A stretch of 64,000 nt of DNA from assembly GCF_003386205.1 (NCBI RefSeq), contig NZ_QRDY01000011.1:83344-147343 (forward strand), written 5' to 3'. The stretch's first letter is position 1. Every line of letters starts with the position of its first letter. Both the position numbers and the translations under genes were made by a program. The DNA is from Cohnella lupini (GTDB lineage: Bacteria > Bacillota > Bacilli > Paenibacillales > Paenibacillaceae). Shown piece by piece: positions 8,057-15,221 of the stretch. The notes beneath the pieces are model-generated. The model made no database searches. It was not told where the DNA came from and saw only the letters and a program-made list of their open reading frames with translations.

Positions 8057-8455
8057 TCATCCGGATATCCCGTAATCGCAGCCAACTTCGCAGTATTGTA
8101 CGAACGTCGTCTGCGTCATCATATACGTTTCCGGCCACGCGCCCGCCCGCACACCCTCGTTCATGACGAAATAAACGACACCACGTATTTCCGGTTTGGT
8201 GACGCCCCAATTTGCAGTTGGTGAGAACTCGCGGCAAACAAGTGTAGATAACCGCTCAACTAATGACCACCACTTTTCCGGTTCCATTCTCGCGAGGTGT
8301 GCCGGCGCGTTCGATTTACATTCGATGAATTTGAGAATACGTGAGAAGATAATTTCGCGATCGATACCGTCGATAAAGAACGGGACGAGCTTAAGCGGCC
8401 GCTTGTCGTCGTGGTATGTGACGTAAGTGAAGCCGTCTTCCTGTGATACTTTCAT
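8057..8455 (-). CDS. Unknown element protein, first gene of an operon
   Basis: A 132-aa protein with two tryptophans (PEKWWSLVERL) and several cysteines (C47, C74, C122, C126). No recognised family. It begins just downstream of the rep-gene terminator and is followed after 49 bases by the next gene, so it likely leads the leftward operon that contains the cold-shock gene. The ribosome binding site (GGGAACGG) is weak. Confidence 0.7.
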   Translation of the reverse strand: MKVSQEDGFTYVTYHDDKRPLKLVPFFIDGIDREIIFSRILKFIECKSNAPAHLARMEPEKWWSLVERLSTLVCREFSPTANWGVTKPEIRGVVYFVMNEGVRAGAWPETYMMTQTTFVQYCEVGCDYGISG

Positions 8456-8557
8456 CTCAACCGTTCCCTATGCGAATCGCTGACCGTCTGCGTCCGTCTT
8501 TGGATTTTCACCGGTCGATTTCCCGTTTCAGTTTCGCGTCATGAACGTTCGGACATA

Positions 8558-8594
8558 TAAAAAGCGCTTCGGGCGGTATTTGCCGTCTGCGCTT
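8558..8594 (-). terminator. Probable terminator overlapping the rep stop codon
   Basis: Minus-strand AAGCGC (89-94 of this block, ending the gene) pairs with GCGCTT at 8562-8567, with a short inner CGG/CCG stem, followed by T5-A-T. It separates the rep-like gene from the downstream operon. Confidence 0.6.
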
Positions 8595-9522
8595 AGTTGA
8601 ATAACACGGATATTGCTCGAAGTTGCGTCAGCCCGTCCGCATTACCTGCGAATACGACACGCGGATTGACCACGATACGACGTTTACGCTTATCATGAAC
8701 GTCCTCTACGAATACGAAGACCGGTCGTCCGCCTAGTTTAACGTTGTTCATGGCGGCCTTTAACTTTGACGTCTGCGCGTAATTTAACATCGCAGCGAGT
8801 TTATCGACCGTCATCGGCTGTATCTGATCAATGTTATATTCCTGCGGATTAAAGCAAACCACGTTCGTACTGAAATGTAGAAACGGAATGATCGTAAACA
8901 CTATAGCGAGTTGTTTAACATCGCGTCCCTTACCGTATTGTTCGTATAACTCTCTGATAGATTGGCGGTAAAGACGGATACGCTGAAGATCGTTGGTTCC
9001 ATCCACGGATTCGCCGCGCTGGAACACCGTAGGATTAACGATAATCGTATTACCTGCCTCGCGTATAACGTCTTCCACTAGTAGCCGACCATAAAACTCG
9101 GAATAGCGAGCACGGCTCATCCCGGTCAACTTTAGAAGTGCGACGCGATCGATCGTTGTTCCGTTGTCGTGGCGGAGGCGGCCATCGCTATATCCGGTGT
9201 ATGTTCCAATAAACATTAGTCGAGCAATATCCGATTGCGAAAGCGACGGGAACCGTTGGGCCATCGTTATACACGATTCAAATAACGCCGATACGTAACC
9301 ACCGTTTTCCTCCGCAAATAATCCCATTATCGAACGATTGCGTGCGTATCTCTGTTGCGCCATCGTCTTTCGCGGAACTATCATGAGCCGATGGGAAACG
9401 TCTACTCCGTCCGTTGCCAATATGGCGCCGTCAACTATGCTGCCGTTTTTCTGTGTCTCAAGCATGCGAATCTTTTGACGTGGTTGCATACCTTTCCATT
9501 CCCTCGTTGCTTCAATGCCCAT
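8593..9522 (-). CDS. Putative replication initiator (RepL-like winged helix)
   Basis: A 309-aa protein. The middle (about 85-165) reads as a winged helix: LSQSDIARLMFIGTYTGYSD, then VALLKLTGMSRARYSEFYGR, then an INP-x-VFQRG-type strand (IIVNPTVFQRGESV). This resembles Firmicute plasmid/phage RepL replication proteins. A basic C-terminus includes RKRRIVVNPRVVFAGNADG, again a beta wing. The start is ATG 9522 with AAGGAGGCGG upstream; an in-frame TTG at 9561 would run through a direct repeat and is less likely. Two 22-bp direct repeats lie just upstream, as expected for an autoregulated initiator. Element replication is inferred; a transcription regulator is the alternative. Confidence 0.55.
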   Translation of the reverse strand: MGIEATREWKGMQPRQKIRMLETQKNGSIVDGAILATDGVDVSHRLMIVPRKTMAQQRYARNRSIMGLFAEENGGYVSALFESCITMAQRFPSLSQSDIARLMFIGTYTGYSDGRLRHDNGTTIDRVALLKLTGMSRARYSEFYGRLLVEDVIREAGNTIIVNPTVFQRGESVDGTNDLQRIRLYRQSIRELYEQYGKGRDVKQLAIVFTIIPFLHFSTNVVCFNPQEYNIDQIQPMTVDKLAAMLNYAQTSKLKAAMNNVKLGGRPVFVFVEDVHDKRKRRIVVNPRVVFAGNADGLTQLRAISVLFN

Positions 9523-9538
9523 TCTCCGCCTCCTTAAA

Positions 9539-9592
9539 ATTAGGTGTCTTTTCGGGAACAAAACGGGTATATTAGGTGTCTTTTCGGGAACA
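9539..9592 (-). repeat. Two 22-bp direct repeats upstream of the rep-like gene
   Basis: Perfect copies at 9539-9560 and 9571-9592, 32 bases apart (three helical turns), both containing GGTGTCTTTTCGGGAACA on the plus strand. The first lies a few bases upstream of the rep ribosome binding site. Equal helical phasing suggests cooperative protein binding: either operators or origin iterons. Confidence 0.7.
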
Positions 9593-10020
9593 CCCCTAAA
9601 ATGCCGAGACGCTTAGAGCCGCGGTAGATTTCGGCGTTTTCGGGTCCGTCTGTCCCTCTTCTCTTATATATTCTCTAAGAACCTCCGCGTTAGAATATAT
9701 AGGTGATTCCGTTTTCTCCTGATATACGTATGTTCTCGTTGGCTTTTAAAAGCCGGCGCGTACCGTCGTACCGCTCGCGTGGAATGTTGACATTCCCTTT
9801 GAGCCTAAGTGCCTACCGCGTCATATCGGTAACTGCGTTCCCTTCCTTGCTAGTGACCGGCTAAGAGCACGCCGCTCACGACAGTTTTTAAAGATGCTTT
9901 TCTACTACGTTAACTCTATCGCGATAAGGGTTATTGATAATCCCTGACGCGTACGCTTTTAACGCGGAAGGTAATGAATGAGGCGGTCTTCCTCGCTAAT
10001 GGACGCACTAGTAACCTACG
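9593..10020. other. Structured gene-less region (leader or origin candidate)
   Basis: No gene is seen. It holds several inverted repeats: ATATATTCTCTAA at 9666-9678 with TTAGAATATAT at 9690-9700; a perfect 14-bp palindrome GGCTTTTAAAAGCC at 9741-9754; and a perfect hairpin GGAATG-TTGA-CATTCC at 9781-9796. It separates the second XRE gene from the rep-like gene and could be a structured leader or a replication origin. Confidence 0.5.
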
Positions 10021-10287
10021 TTAAATTAAACCGGCAAATAACGCAGCCGGCCGCTCACTACTCCGCGCCATTTCGTAAATCTCGGTTAATCGCGTTACCT
10101 TTTCGTGTGTGAGCGCTAATTCCTTCGCTAACAAATCCGCACGGTAAGTCGGTAAGTTTCGAGCGCCTTGTTCTACGTATGAAACAAAGCGGCCGGATAC
10201 GCCCATTAGTGCGCCTACATCCTCGCAAGACAATCGATATACCTCGCGGATAGTTGCGAGATTCCTTTCGTTAACAACGGACATCAT
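10021..10287 (-). CDS. XRE-family helix-turn-helix regulator
   Basis: An 88-aa protein with a Cro/CI HTH: ATIREVYRLSCEDVGALMGV, then SGRFVSYVEQGARNLPTYRA, in which the recognition helix carries the FVSYVEQG motif typical of XRE repressors. GGAGG lies 6-9 bases before the tandem ATG codons. It is transcribed leftward ahead of the rep-like gene and is a good candidate for an early-gene control protein (Cro-like), distinct from the divergently transcribed XRE gene at 13305. Confidence 0.85.
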   Translation of the reverse strand: MMSVVNERNLATIREVYRLSCEDVGALMGVSGRFVSYVEQGARNLPTYRADLLAKELALTHEKVTRLTEIYEMARSSERPAALFAGLI

Positions 10288-10393
10288 ATACGCCTCCTAT
10301 TCGTTCTAATTTCCGGAACTAGTCGAGCAAATAAAAGAACGCCTACATACCGCCAGGCATCCGGTACGAGACGAGGGTTAACGTTCCTATAAC

Positions 10394-10561
10394 GTATAGC
10401 CGTGAAATCGGGAGAAATACAAGCACCCGCAAATATTATTTATCCTGGGTGATCCCCTCATAAGATATAGCCGTGAAACTGCGAGAAATATAAGTAACTC
10501 GTGCGGAGAAATATAAAAAACTTCCTCAATACGTATTGCCGTGAAATGAAACGGAATATAC
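10394..10561 (+). repeat. Iteron-like repeat array (three copies plus a half copy)
   Basis: About 30-base units at 10394-10423, 10464-10494 and 10531-10561 share TATAGCCGTGAAA (third copy TATTGCCGTGAAA) followed 4-5 bases later by GAGAAATAYAAG-like sequence (third copy CGGAATATAC). A half copy GCGGAGAAATATAA lies at 10503-10516. The spacing is about 70 bases. The region is AT-rich and has no credible gene. Copies of this kind bind an initiator or repressor; an element replication origin is the leading guess. Confidence 0.65.
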
Positions 10562-10791
10562 GGTAAGTTTTGAATTTTATTCTTCCATAACGTAAGGGTA
10601 ACTAACGGGATAAAATACAAGGTACAAGACGCATTGTTTTAATAAAAACGGTCGTTTCCGCCAATTGTTCACAACTTCGCCATATTTAACGCGGTTTTTA
10701 AGCCGTCAAACCGGAAATGCCCGGTATAGACGCCAACGCCTCCGCAGATACCAAACGATAAAACTCATATAATCGCGCCTCCTATACGTAG
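10562..10791. other. Gene-less spacer
   Basis: No supported gene, terminator or promoter was recognised here. The stretch is AT-rich near 10600-10660 and separates the iteron-like array from a decayed gene. Confidence 0.4.
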
Positions 10792-11181
10792 TTAACCGTA
10801 CCCCGCGGCCTCTTTCGCACACTTTCGCGGAATATATAACGTATGACGACGGCCGACCTCATTTCGCACACTATCGCGAACGACTTCGCGCAGCTCGCGG
10901 ACGGTCATTTCATCTAGACGCTTCGCTTGACCGGATGACGGTACCATGTGCGGACGGTCGCGCTCATCAGACGGGAGAGTGGCGATTTCGTAAAGTGCGC
11001 GAAGCCCCATTTCGGTGTACGTACACCGATTTGCGTCACCCAAATGCGAGGACGTCCTCGCGTCTTGAATAGAGGGCGCGGAGTCCCGATTTGTAACTCC
11101 GAGATTACGTCGTCACCAAATCGTTCGACGTCGAACGGTCTGTATACGTGAATGCCCGCAGACTCCCCACGTTATTACCGC
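10792..11181 (-). pseudogene. Probable frameshifted early-region gene
   Basis: Two overlapping minus-strand frames each look protein-like. The upstream frame (about 11181 to 10915) encodes IHVYRPFDVERFGDDVISEL and RGRPRIWVTQIG but has no start codon after tandem stops. The downstream frame (11043-10792, TTG start, no good ribosome binding site) encodes GLRALYEIATLPSDERDRPH and KRLDEMTVRELREVVRDSV. A single frameshift near 11000 would join them into one protein of about 125 residues. Family unknown. Alternatively only the downstream 83-aa frame is real. Confidence 0.4.
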
Positions 11182-11300
11182 GAAATAGGCGCGTTAGCTT
11201 TCCGGTAGGGTTATCGTAGTCTAGCGAATTACAGACGATAATTTGACGGAGAAAATACGAGAATAAAAATGGAACGTATGTTCCTGTCATTACGTATAAA

Positions 11301-11342
11301 ATAAAAACGACTCATTCCCCCGCCTGTTGGGAACGAATCGTC
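11301..11342 (-). terminator. Strong rho-independent terminator after the LytTR gene
   Basis: Minus-strand stem of about 12 pairs (11329-11340 with 11308-11319, two G-T wobbles) followed by T5-A-T4. It ends the regulator operon 12.9-11.4 kb. Confidence 0.85.
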
Positions 11343-11422
11343 TACATAATCTTAACGCGTGTACCATAGTTAGCGCTATGGATGCGATCGCGTCGGTTGC
11401 CGCCGACGAACCGCCCGTAATT

Positions 11423-11806
11423 TCAAATGTAAGCATACCGCCCAAAACGTACCGGCGGCACCTCGCGTAAGTTTAGCGCCCTCACAGCGCCACTCTTTGC
11501 TCGAGATACCGGTACGGATAACGCCACATCATCCGATGTTTTCCCGAATTGGAGCCGTCCGAACGCCGGGTCATACCAGGTTACCGCGTCAATGTTAGCG
11601 AGATAGCCGCGCTCCGTTCGAACGAATCCTTGGTCACGCAAGTAACGCTCCTGCTCGTCCAACGTCGTAATCTGCGTGTAGGTCCGATCAGCCGTCTGAT
11701 AGCGAAGGGATCCGCCCTCTACATAAATGTACAGGATATCGCGTGGGTCAACGTGAACAATCTCGAAATCACTATTTTTCTCGCGCCAAATTAGTGGCAA
11801 ATGCAT
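11423..11806 (-). CDS. LytTR-type DNA-binding protein
   Basis: A 127-aa protein consisting almost entirely of a LytTR domain: DPRDILYIYVEGGSLRYQTA (beta strands 1-2), TQITTLDEQERYLRDQGFVR and the diagnostic RTERGYLANIDAVTWYDPAF, followed by a final strand ending VPVSRAKSGAVRAL. LytTR domains bind direct repeats and usually sit on a response-regulator receiver; here there is no receiver or transmembrane part. The start has only a distant GAGGAAGGG. Last gene of the operon, followed by a strong terminator. It may regulate element late genes or host genes; this is inference. Confidence 0.75.
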   Translation of the reverse strand: MHLPLIWREKNSDFEIVHVDPRDILYIYVEGGSLRYQTADRTYTQITTLDEQERYLRDQGFVRTERGYLANIDAVTWYDPAFGRLQFGKTSDDVALSVPVSRAKSGAVRALNLREVPPVRFGRYAYI

Positions 11807-11893
11807 AAACGCACGCCCTTCCTCTTCAAATTGACTTCATATATAAAGGCTCGGATTCCTGCGTGCTTTACCGCCGTCCTCCTTCCGCTCGTA

Positions 11894-12238
11894 TCATTCT
11901 AAAAGTTCGAGCTCGACCGCGTTATCACTCGGTAAAAGCACATTCGTGAGGAACGCCCACCCGGTCATACCCACCAATCGCGCATGTACTTCGCTAATGA
12001 CGATGTCCCCGCGCTCGACGCCCGTTGCAAGCTTCACGCCGGACCCGACATCGGACGGAATGTACAACGTCTTGCGCCCGTCAACGCGGCGGACCGGTTC
12101 GACCCATAGGTCGCCTTCTGCGTCGATATACATGACATGGCGGTCATCAACGAGGTAGCCGGTTTCCATTACGTAACTGTGGCCGGAACCGTCGCCGGAA
12201 TCATCGTACGGGCCGAGAATCAACGCAACTTTTTTCAT
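11894..12238 (-). CDS. Unknown element protein
   Basis: A 114-aa beta-rich protein starting MKKVALILGPYDDSGDGSGH with GGGGAGGAG about 12 bases before ATG 12238; a frame extending 11 residues further upstream is less likely. The stop is 87 bases before the LytTR gene. It overlaps the HNH gene's stop by 4 bases, so the two are coupled. The N-terminus resembles a strand-loop nucleotide-binding start but there is no defined motif. Not recognised. Confidence 0.65.
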   Translation of the reverse strand: MKKVALILGPYDDSGDGSGHSYVMETGYLVDDRHVMYIDAEGDLWVEPVRRVDGRKTLYIPSDVGSGVKLATGVERGDIVISEVHARLVGMTGWAFLTNVLLPSDNAVELELLE

Positions 12239-12627
12239 ATCGGAATACTCCTCCCCCGCGGTAGCAGGCATATGAAATCATCAAGGTCGAGTGCGTCCTT
12301 TGATTGGTTACAACGTAGGCACGCGGCAACAACGTTAAGCGGCGTAGACTTTCCCCCCTTGGATCGCGGTACAACGTGGTCGAGCGTTAAATTACCTCCT
12401 ACTTCTCCGCAATAAACACACGTATAGCCATCGCGCTCGAGTACGAATTGGCGGAAGGTTCGTGCATCATAAAGCCTAACAATTACGGTCGGACTCTTAA
12501 CCACCGCAGCCTGCTCGCGTACAAGTAATGAAGCCAGGGCGACATCGATCTGCGCGAACCATTTGGTACTTGACTTGGTCGGCGACCTAACGTAGACAAT
12601 ACCGTCAATCGGAGCTAATTCAATCAT
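12235..12627 (-). CDS. HNH endonuclease
   Basis: A 130-aa protein with a complete zinc-bound HNH domain at about 70-115: CVYCG, then LTLDHVVPRSKGGK, then NVVAACLRCNQSKD. The two CxxC pairs hold structural zinc and DHVVP supplies the catalytic His. Phage HNH proteins of this type often aid DNA packaging beside the terminase; here the gene is far from terL in the early operon, so a homing or replication-linked nicking role is equally possible. It overlaps both neighbours by 4 bases. Confidence 0.9.
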   Translation of the reverse strand: MIELAPIDGIVYVRSPTKSSTKWFAQIDVALASLLVREQAAVVKSPTVIVRLYDARTFRQFVLERDGYTCVYCGEVGGNLTLDHVVPRSKGGKSTPLNVVAACLRCNQSKDALDLDDFICLLPRGRSIPI

Positions 12628-12857
12628 ACTGGCGTGCCCCTCTCTAGACGCTCGTTAAGCGCAATCTTCAACGCAAACAGGCGGCCTGGTCGTGAGATCG
12701 GCGGAGCCTTAACGGATCTCCCACGTAGGATATCGAATCGAGCAGCGTTGTAACGATTGACGGCGCGAAGATAGAACGCCATATGACGATAGCAACTCTC
12801 TTCCGGCTTGAAGTCTCCCGTTGAACAATCAAACTCGCGGATACGGTATCGTTTCAT
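12624..12857 (-). CDS. Unknown small basic protein
   Basis: A 77-aa arginine-rich protein (17 Arg) with the N-terminus MKRYRIREFDCSTGDFKPEE. It overlaps the HNH start by 4 bases (ATGA coupling). No recognised family. Confidence 0.65.
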   Translation of the reverse strand: MKRYRIREFDCSTGDFKPEESCYRHMAFYLRAVNRYNAARFDILRGRSVKAPPISRPGRLFALKIALNERLERGTPV

Positions 12858-12929
12858 CGCGCCAACCCTCCAATCATTCCGCGAAGGAGCTCTGATAATA
12901 AAACACCGACTAAACGAACAACCATACGT

Positions 12930-13166
12930 TTACGCGATGACAAGGTCACGTTCACTCACCTCCAATCGCGTATGATGTCCAGAGGGTAAAAATCCTAAAG
13001 TGGCGGCTTCATCTAGGCTTACCGGGGCAGAGCCTAGGACAGCGCGCGGAGAAAGCCCGACGATGACACGCGACATGACGGCTGGACTTACGGAAATGCG
13101 TTGATTCATACCAATGAGATTTACAATAAAATTACCGGTGACGTGACGATAATAGCGAATTGTCAT
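12930..13166 (-). CDS. Unknown protein, first gene of the leftward operon
   Basis: A 78-aa protein of beta character (MTIRYYRHVTGNFIVNLIGM) with no recognised family. Its ATG at 13166 has GGAGG eight bases upstream and the gene starts directly at the divergent operator region, making it the first leftward gene switched by the repressor; a Cro-, Xis- or antirepressor-like role would fit by position only. Confidence 0.65.
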   Translation of the reverse strand: MTIRYYRHVTGNFIVNLIGMNQRISVSPAVMSRVIVGLSPRAVLGSAPVSLDEAATLGFLPSGHHTRLEVSERDLVIA

Positions 13167-13185
13167 GAGTGAAACCTCCTTGTAT

Positions 13186-13290
13186 TGTTTAACGTATTAT
13201 GATTAACGTCTATTGATTAACGTCAGTATATAACGCCTATCGATAAACGTCAACCGATAATTTTCAGAAGATTATTAATACGTTATAATT
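13186..13290. promoter_or_regulatory. Divergent promoter/operator array of the element switch
   Basis: GATTAACGTC occurs at 13201-13210 and 13215-13224, with variants at 13227-13236 (ATAACGCC) and 13242-13251 (GATAAACGTC), and TTTAACGTAT just before, at 13189-13198, giving a period of about 14 bases. A rightward -10 (TATAAT, 13284-13289) with TTTTCA at 13261 precedes the XRE gene. This is a typical multi-operator repressor switch between divergent genes. Confidence 0.75.
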
Positions 13291-13304
13291 GGAGGTATGA
13301 GGTG

Positions 13305-13538
13305 ATGGCGTTGACGATCCGGATTAAATTAGAAGAAACGTTGGAGCGCGTAGGAATTACGAAAAATGCACTGGCGCGCGAGGCAAAAGTTCGCCCGAAT
13401 CTTATATACGAGATGTGTGAAGGTAAAACGAGGCGTATCGATTTAGATACATTGAGCAATATCATCGACACGATAAACGCAATGACGGGTAAGAAGCATA
13501 CGATCGCGGATTTACTCGAGCACAACGGAACTTCTTGA
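13305..13538 (+). CDS. XRE-family repressor (CI/Cro-like)
   Basis: A 77-aa HTH protein: IRIKLEETLERVGITKNALA, then REAKVRPNLIYEMCEGKTRR, then IDLDTLSNIIDTINAMTGKK. It is a minimal HTH_26/XRE domain without a C-terminal dimerisation domain. ATG 13305 is 9 bases after GGAGG; a GTG one codon earlier is also possible. It is transcribed away from the leftward early operon across an operator array, as expected for the lysogeny repressor. It lacks a LexA-like autocleavage domain, so induction would need an antirepressor or helper signal rather than RecA cleavage. Confidence 0.85.
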   Translation: MALTIRIKLEETLERVGITKNALAREAKVRPNLIYEMCEGKTRRIDLDTLSNIIDTINAMTGKKHTIADLLEHNGTS

Positions 13539-13655
13539 CTAGTTGGTTACAGCGTGGAAAATCACCATCAAATTAGCGCCCCACTCCGCCCCGCACCGTT
13601 ACCCCGATATAGCCTAGCGCGGCAACATCACGGTTATATAACGGAGGTATTCACG

Positions 13656-13895
13656 ATGGCAAACGACCATTATCGTAAATTAGGAGCGGCTTTCCTCATC
13701 GCCGCCGGCATCATCTACGCGATCGAACGCGTGGGATCGATTATCGCGCAAAGTAACGAGAGAGCAGCAATGTACGCGGCTAATATTAACGCGAGTCCGG
13801 AGATTCACGTAGCGAGCTTCTTCGATAATGTATTCGTGCCGGCGCTTACGTTTATTGGCGTGCTACTACTCGTCTACGGGTTTCCGCGCAAATAA
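13656..13895 (+). CDS. Small two-transmembrane protein
   Basis: A 79-aa protein with two hydrophobic segments, LGAAFLIAAGIIYAIERVGS (about 8-27) and VFVPALTFIGVLLLVYGF (about 57-74), joined by a polar loop. ATG 13656 has ACGGAGG 9 bases before; the longer frame upstream is not credible. Topology is holin-like but it is expressed with the repressor, not in a lysis cassette, so immunity or superinfection exclusion is at least as plausible. Confidence 0.75.
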   Translation: MANDHYRKLGAAFLIAAGIIYAIERVGSIIAQSNERAAMYAANINASPEIHVASFFDNVFVPALTFIGVLLLVYGFPRK

Positions 13896-13954
13896 GAAGG
13901 GATTTTCTTCCACTTTGTCGAATTAGAGAGTAAAGGACAGCTAGGAGGCGAAAT

Positions 13955-14212
13955 ATGCCAATTGAAAACGAAGTAAAGGACTCAGACCGACTAGCGGAAT
14001 GGCGGAAACGCAACGAAGAGGAAATCGCGCAGATTAACGAAAAGTCCGCGATAAATTTTTATGGAATATCCGGAATGATTATCGCGATACTCGGCGCTAT
14101 ACTTGGGTTTACGATGGATATGTCTTATCTAGTCATCGCGGTTCCTCTCGGCATTATTACGATGGGAATAGGCGAGATCCTACGTCACCTTCACAAAATA
14201 AGCAACAAGTAA
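13955..14212 (+). CDS. Small two-transmembrane protein
   Basis: An 85-aa protein with a charged N-terminal helix (about 5-35) and two transmembrane segments, FYGISGMIIAILGAILGFTM and YLVIAVPLGIITMGIGEIL. The ribosome binding site is AGGAGG before ATG 13955. Followed directly by a long terminator hairpin. Unknown family; part of the rightward membrane-protein cassette. Confidence 0.75.
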   Translation: MPIENEVKDSDRLAEWRKRNEEEIAQINEKSAINFYGISGMIIAILGAILGFTMDMSYLVIAVPLGIITMGIGEILRHLHKISNK

Positions 14213-14223
14213 ACGCAGAAAGA

Positions 14224-14280
14224 GCCCACCAGATATGACTACGGATTGATTACGTAGTGTGTCTAGTGGGCTTATTTGTT
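14224..14280 (+). terminator. Long terminator hairpin
   Basis: GCCCACCAGA at 14224-14233 pairs with TCTAGTGGGC at 14262-14271 (one wobble-type mismatch) with an inner ACTACG/CGTAGT stem, followed by TTATTTGTTT. It ends the repressor transcript. Confidence 0.8.
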
Positions 14281-14352
14281 TGCAGGAAAATTCTGTTATT
14301 GTGTCGAATTGAATAAGTAGTTGTGAAAAATTATCAAACTGTGAGGTAACAT

Positions 14353-14820
14353 ATGCAGAACTCAATTATTACAGCCTCCTTTACGATTCTAGGAGGGATT
14401 ATCATCTTTATTGTTAGTCAATTATTCCTAAAAATAGTTCTCGAGCCTTTAGCAGAGTTCAAAAAACTTAAGGGTAAAATTACATTCGCGCTTATCTACC
14501 ACGCTAATGTATATTCGAGCCCCAGACCATTAACCGAAATGACGAGGCAGGATGAGCCGATAACTAATGCAAGTAAAGACTTTCGGACTTTAGCTAGTGA
14601 ACTTCTCGGATATTATCAGCAATTATCCTGCAAACGAATAGTTATTAGATTCAAAGCAATACCGAATCGGGAGAACATCAATGATGCTAGCCGATGTTTA
14701 ATAGGCTTGGCAAATGGCCTTAATTGTGATCCAGAATCGTCCGGAGAGCTTAGAAAATCAAACCTTAAACATAGGGATGATCTCGGGCGAATCCTCGGTC
14801 TGTACTTGGGGAGGGATTAA
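14353..14820 (+). CDS. Membrane-anchored protein, unknown
   Basis: A 155-aa protein with one N-terminal transmembrane segment (about 5-28, ITASFTILGGIIIFIVSQLF) and a cytosolic domain rich in Arg/Lys. The coding sequence is more AT-rich than the rest of the element, which suggests separate acquisition. The ribosome binding site is weak (GAGGTAAC before ATG). It has the size and anchor-plus-domain plan of many accessory membrane proteins, but I do not recognise the family. Confidence 0.75.
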   Translation: MQNSIITASFTILGGIIIFIVSQLFLKIVLEPLAEFKKLKGKITFALIYHANVYSSPRPLTEMTRQDEPITNASKDFRTLASELLGYYQQLSCKRIVIRFKAIPNRENINDASRCLIGLANGLNCDPESSGELRKSNLKHRDDLGRILGLYLGRD

Positions 14821-14912
14821 ATCTTGTTTATTTGGAGCTCCCCGTAATGCCGCCGCTAACTTCCACGCGCGCCAACTGTACGTTTTATAGCGAGTGAGAG
14901 AGGAGGGAGAAT

Positions 14913-15197
14913 ATGGCTGTGAACTACAATCTTCCACTATCAAAAATAATAATTGATAAGTTTAATCTATCCGAAGAAGAAGTGGCATTCATCAAATACT
15001 TAGATGGAGAAGCATTTATTTACGATCGCGTAACTAATACATATGAACTCCTTACGCAGATTTATATTGCAAAAATCACAGAACAGACTGCAAATAGAAC
15101 CGAAAAGTCTACGCGGACTATTGCGATTTTAACTTGGGTGCTGGCGCTATCCGCGGTCGCACAAGTCGGAGTTACATTGTTCGCAGCGTTCGATTAA
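14913..15197 (+). CDS. Small C-terminally anchored membrane protein
   Basis: A 94-aa protein: a winged-helix-like or helical N-terminal part (KFNLSEEEVAFIKYLDGEAF) and one C-terminal transmembrane helix (TIAILTWVLALSAVAQVGVT). AGGAGGGAG precedes ATG 14913. Like 14353-14820 it is AT-rich. It is the last rightward gene before the integrase. Not recognised. Confidence 0.75.
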   Translation: MAVNYNLPLSKIIIDKFNLSEEEVAFIKYLDGEAFIYDRVTNTYELLTQIYIAKITEQTANRTEKSTRTIAILTWVLALSAVAQVGVTLFAAFD

Positions 15198-15221
15198 ATC
15201 GTATATGTAAACGCAAAATAG

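Noticed and set aside
10387-10620. A 77-aa frame on the minus strand
   Set aside because: It spans the iteron-like repeats, lacks a ribosome binding site and is rich in residues typical of AT-rich non-coding DNA.
13656-13895. Holin call for the two-helix protein
   Set aside because: Topology fits, but there is no endolysin nearby and it is expressed with the repressor, so only a generic membrane-protein call is supported.
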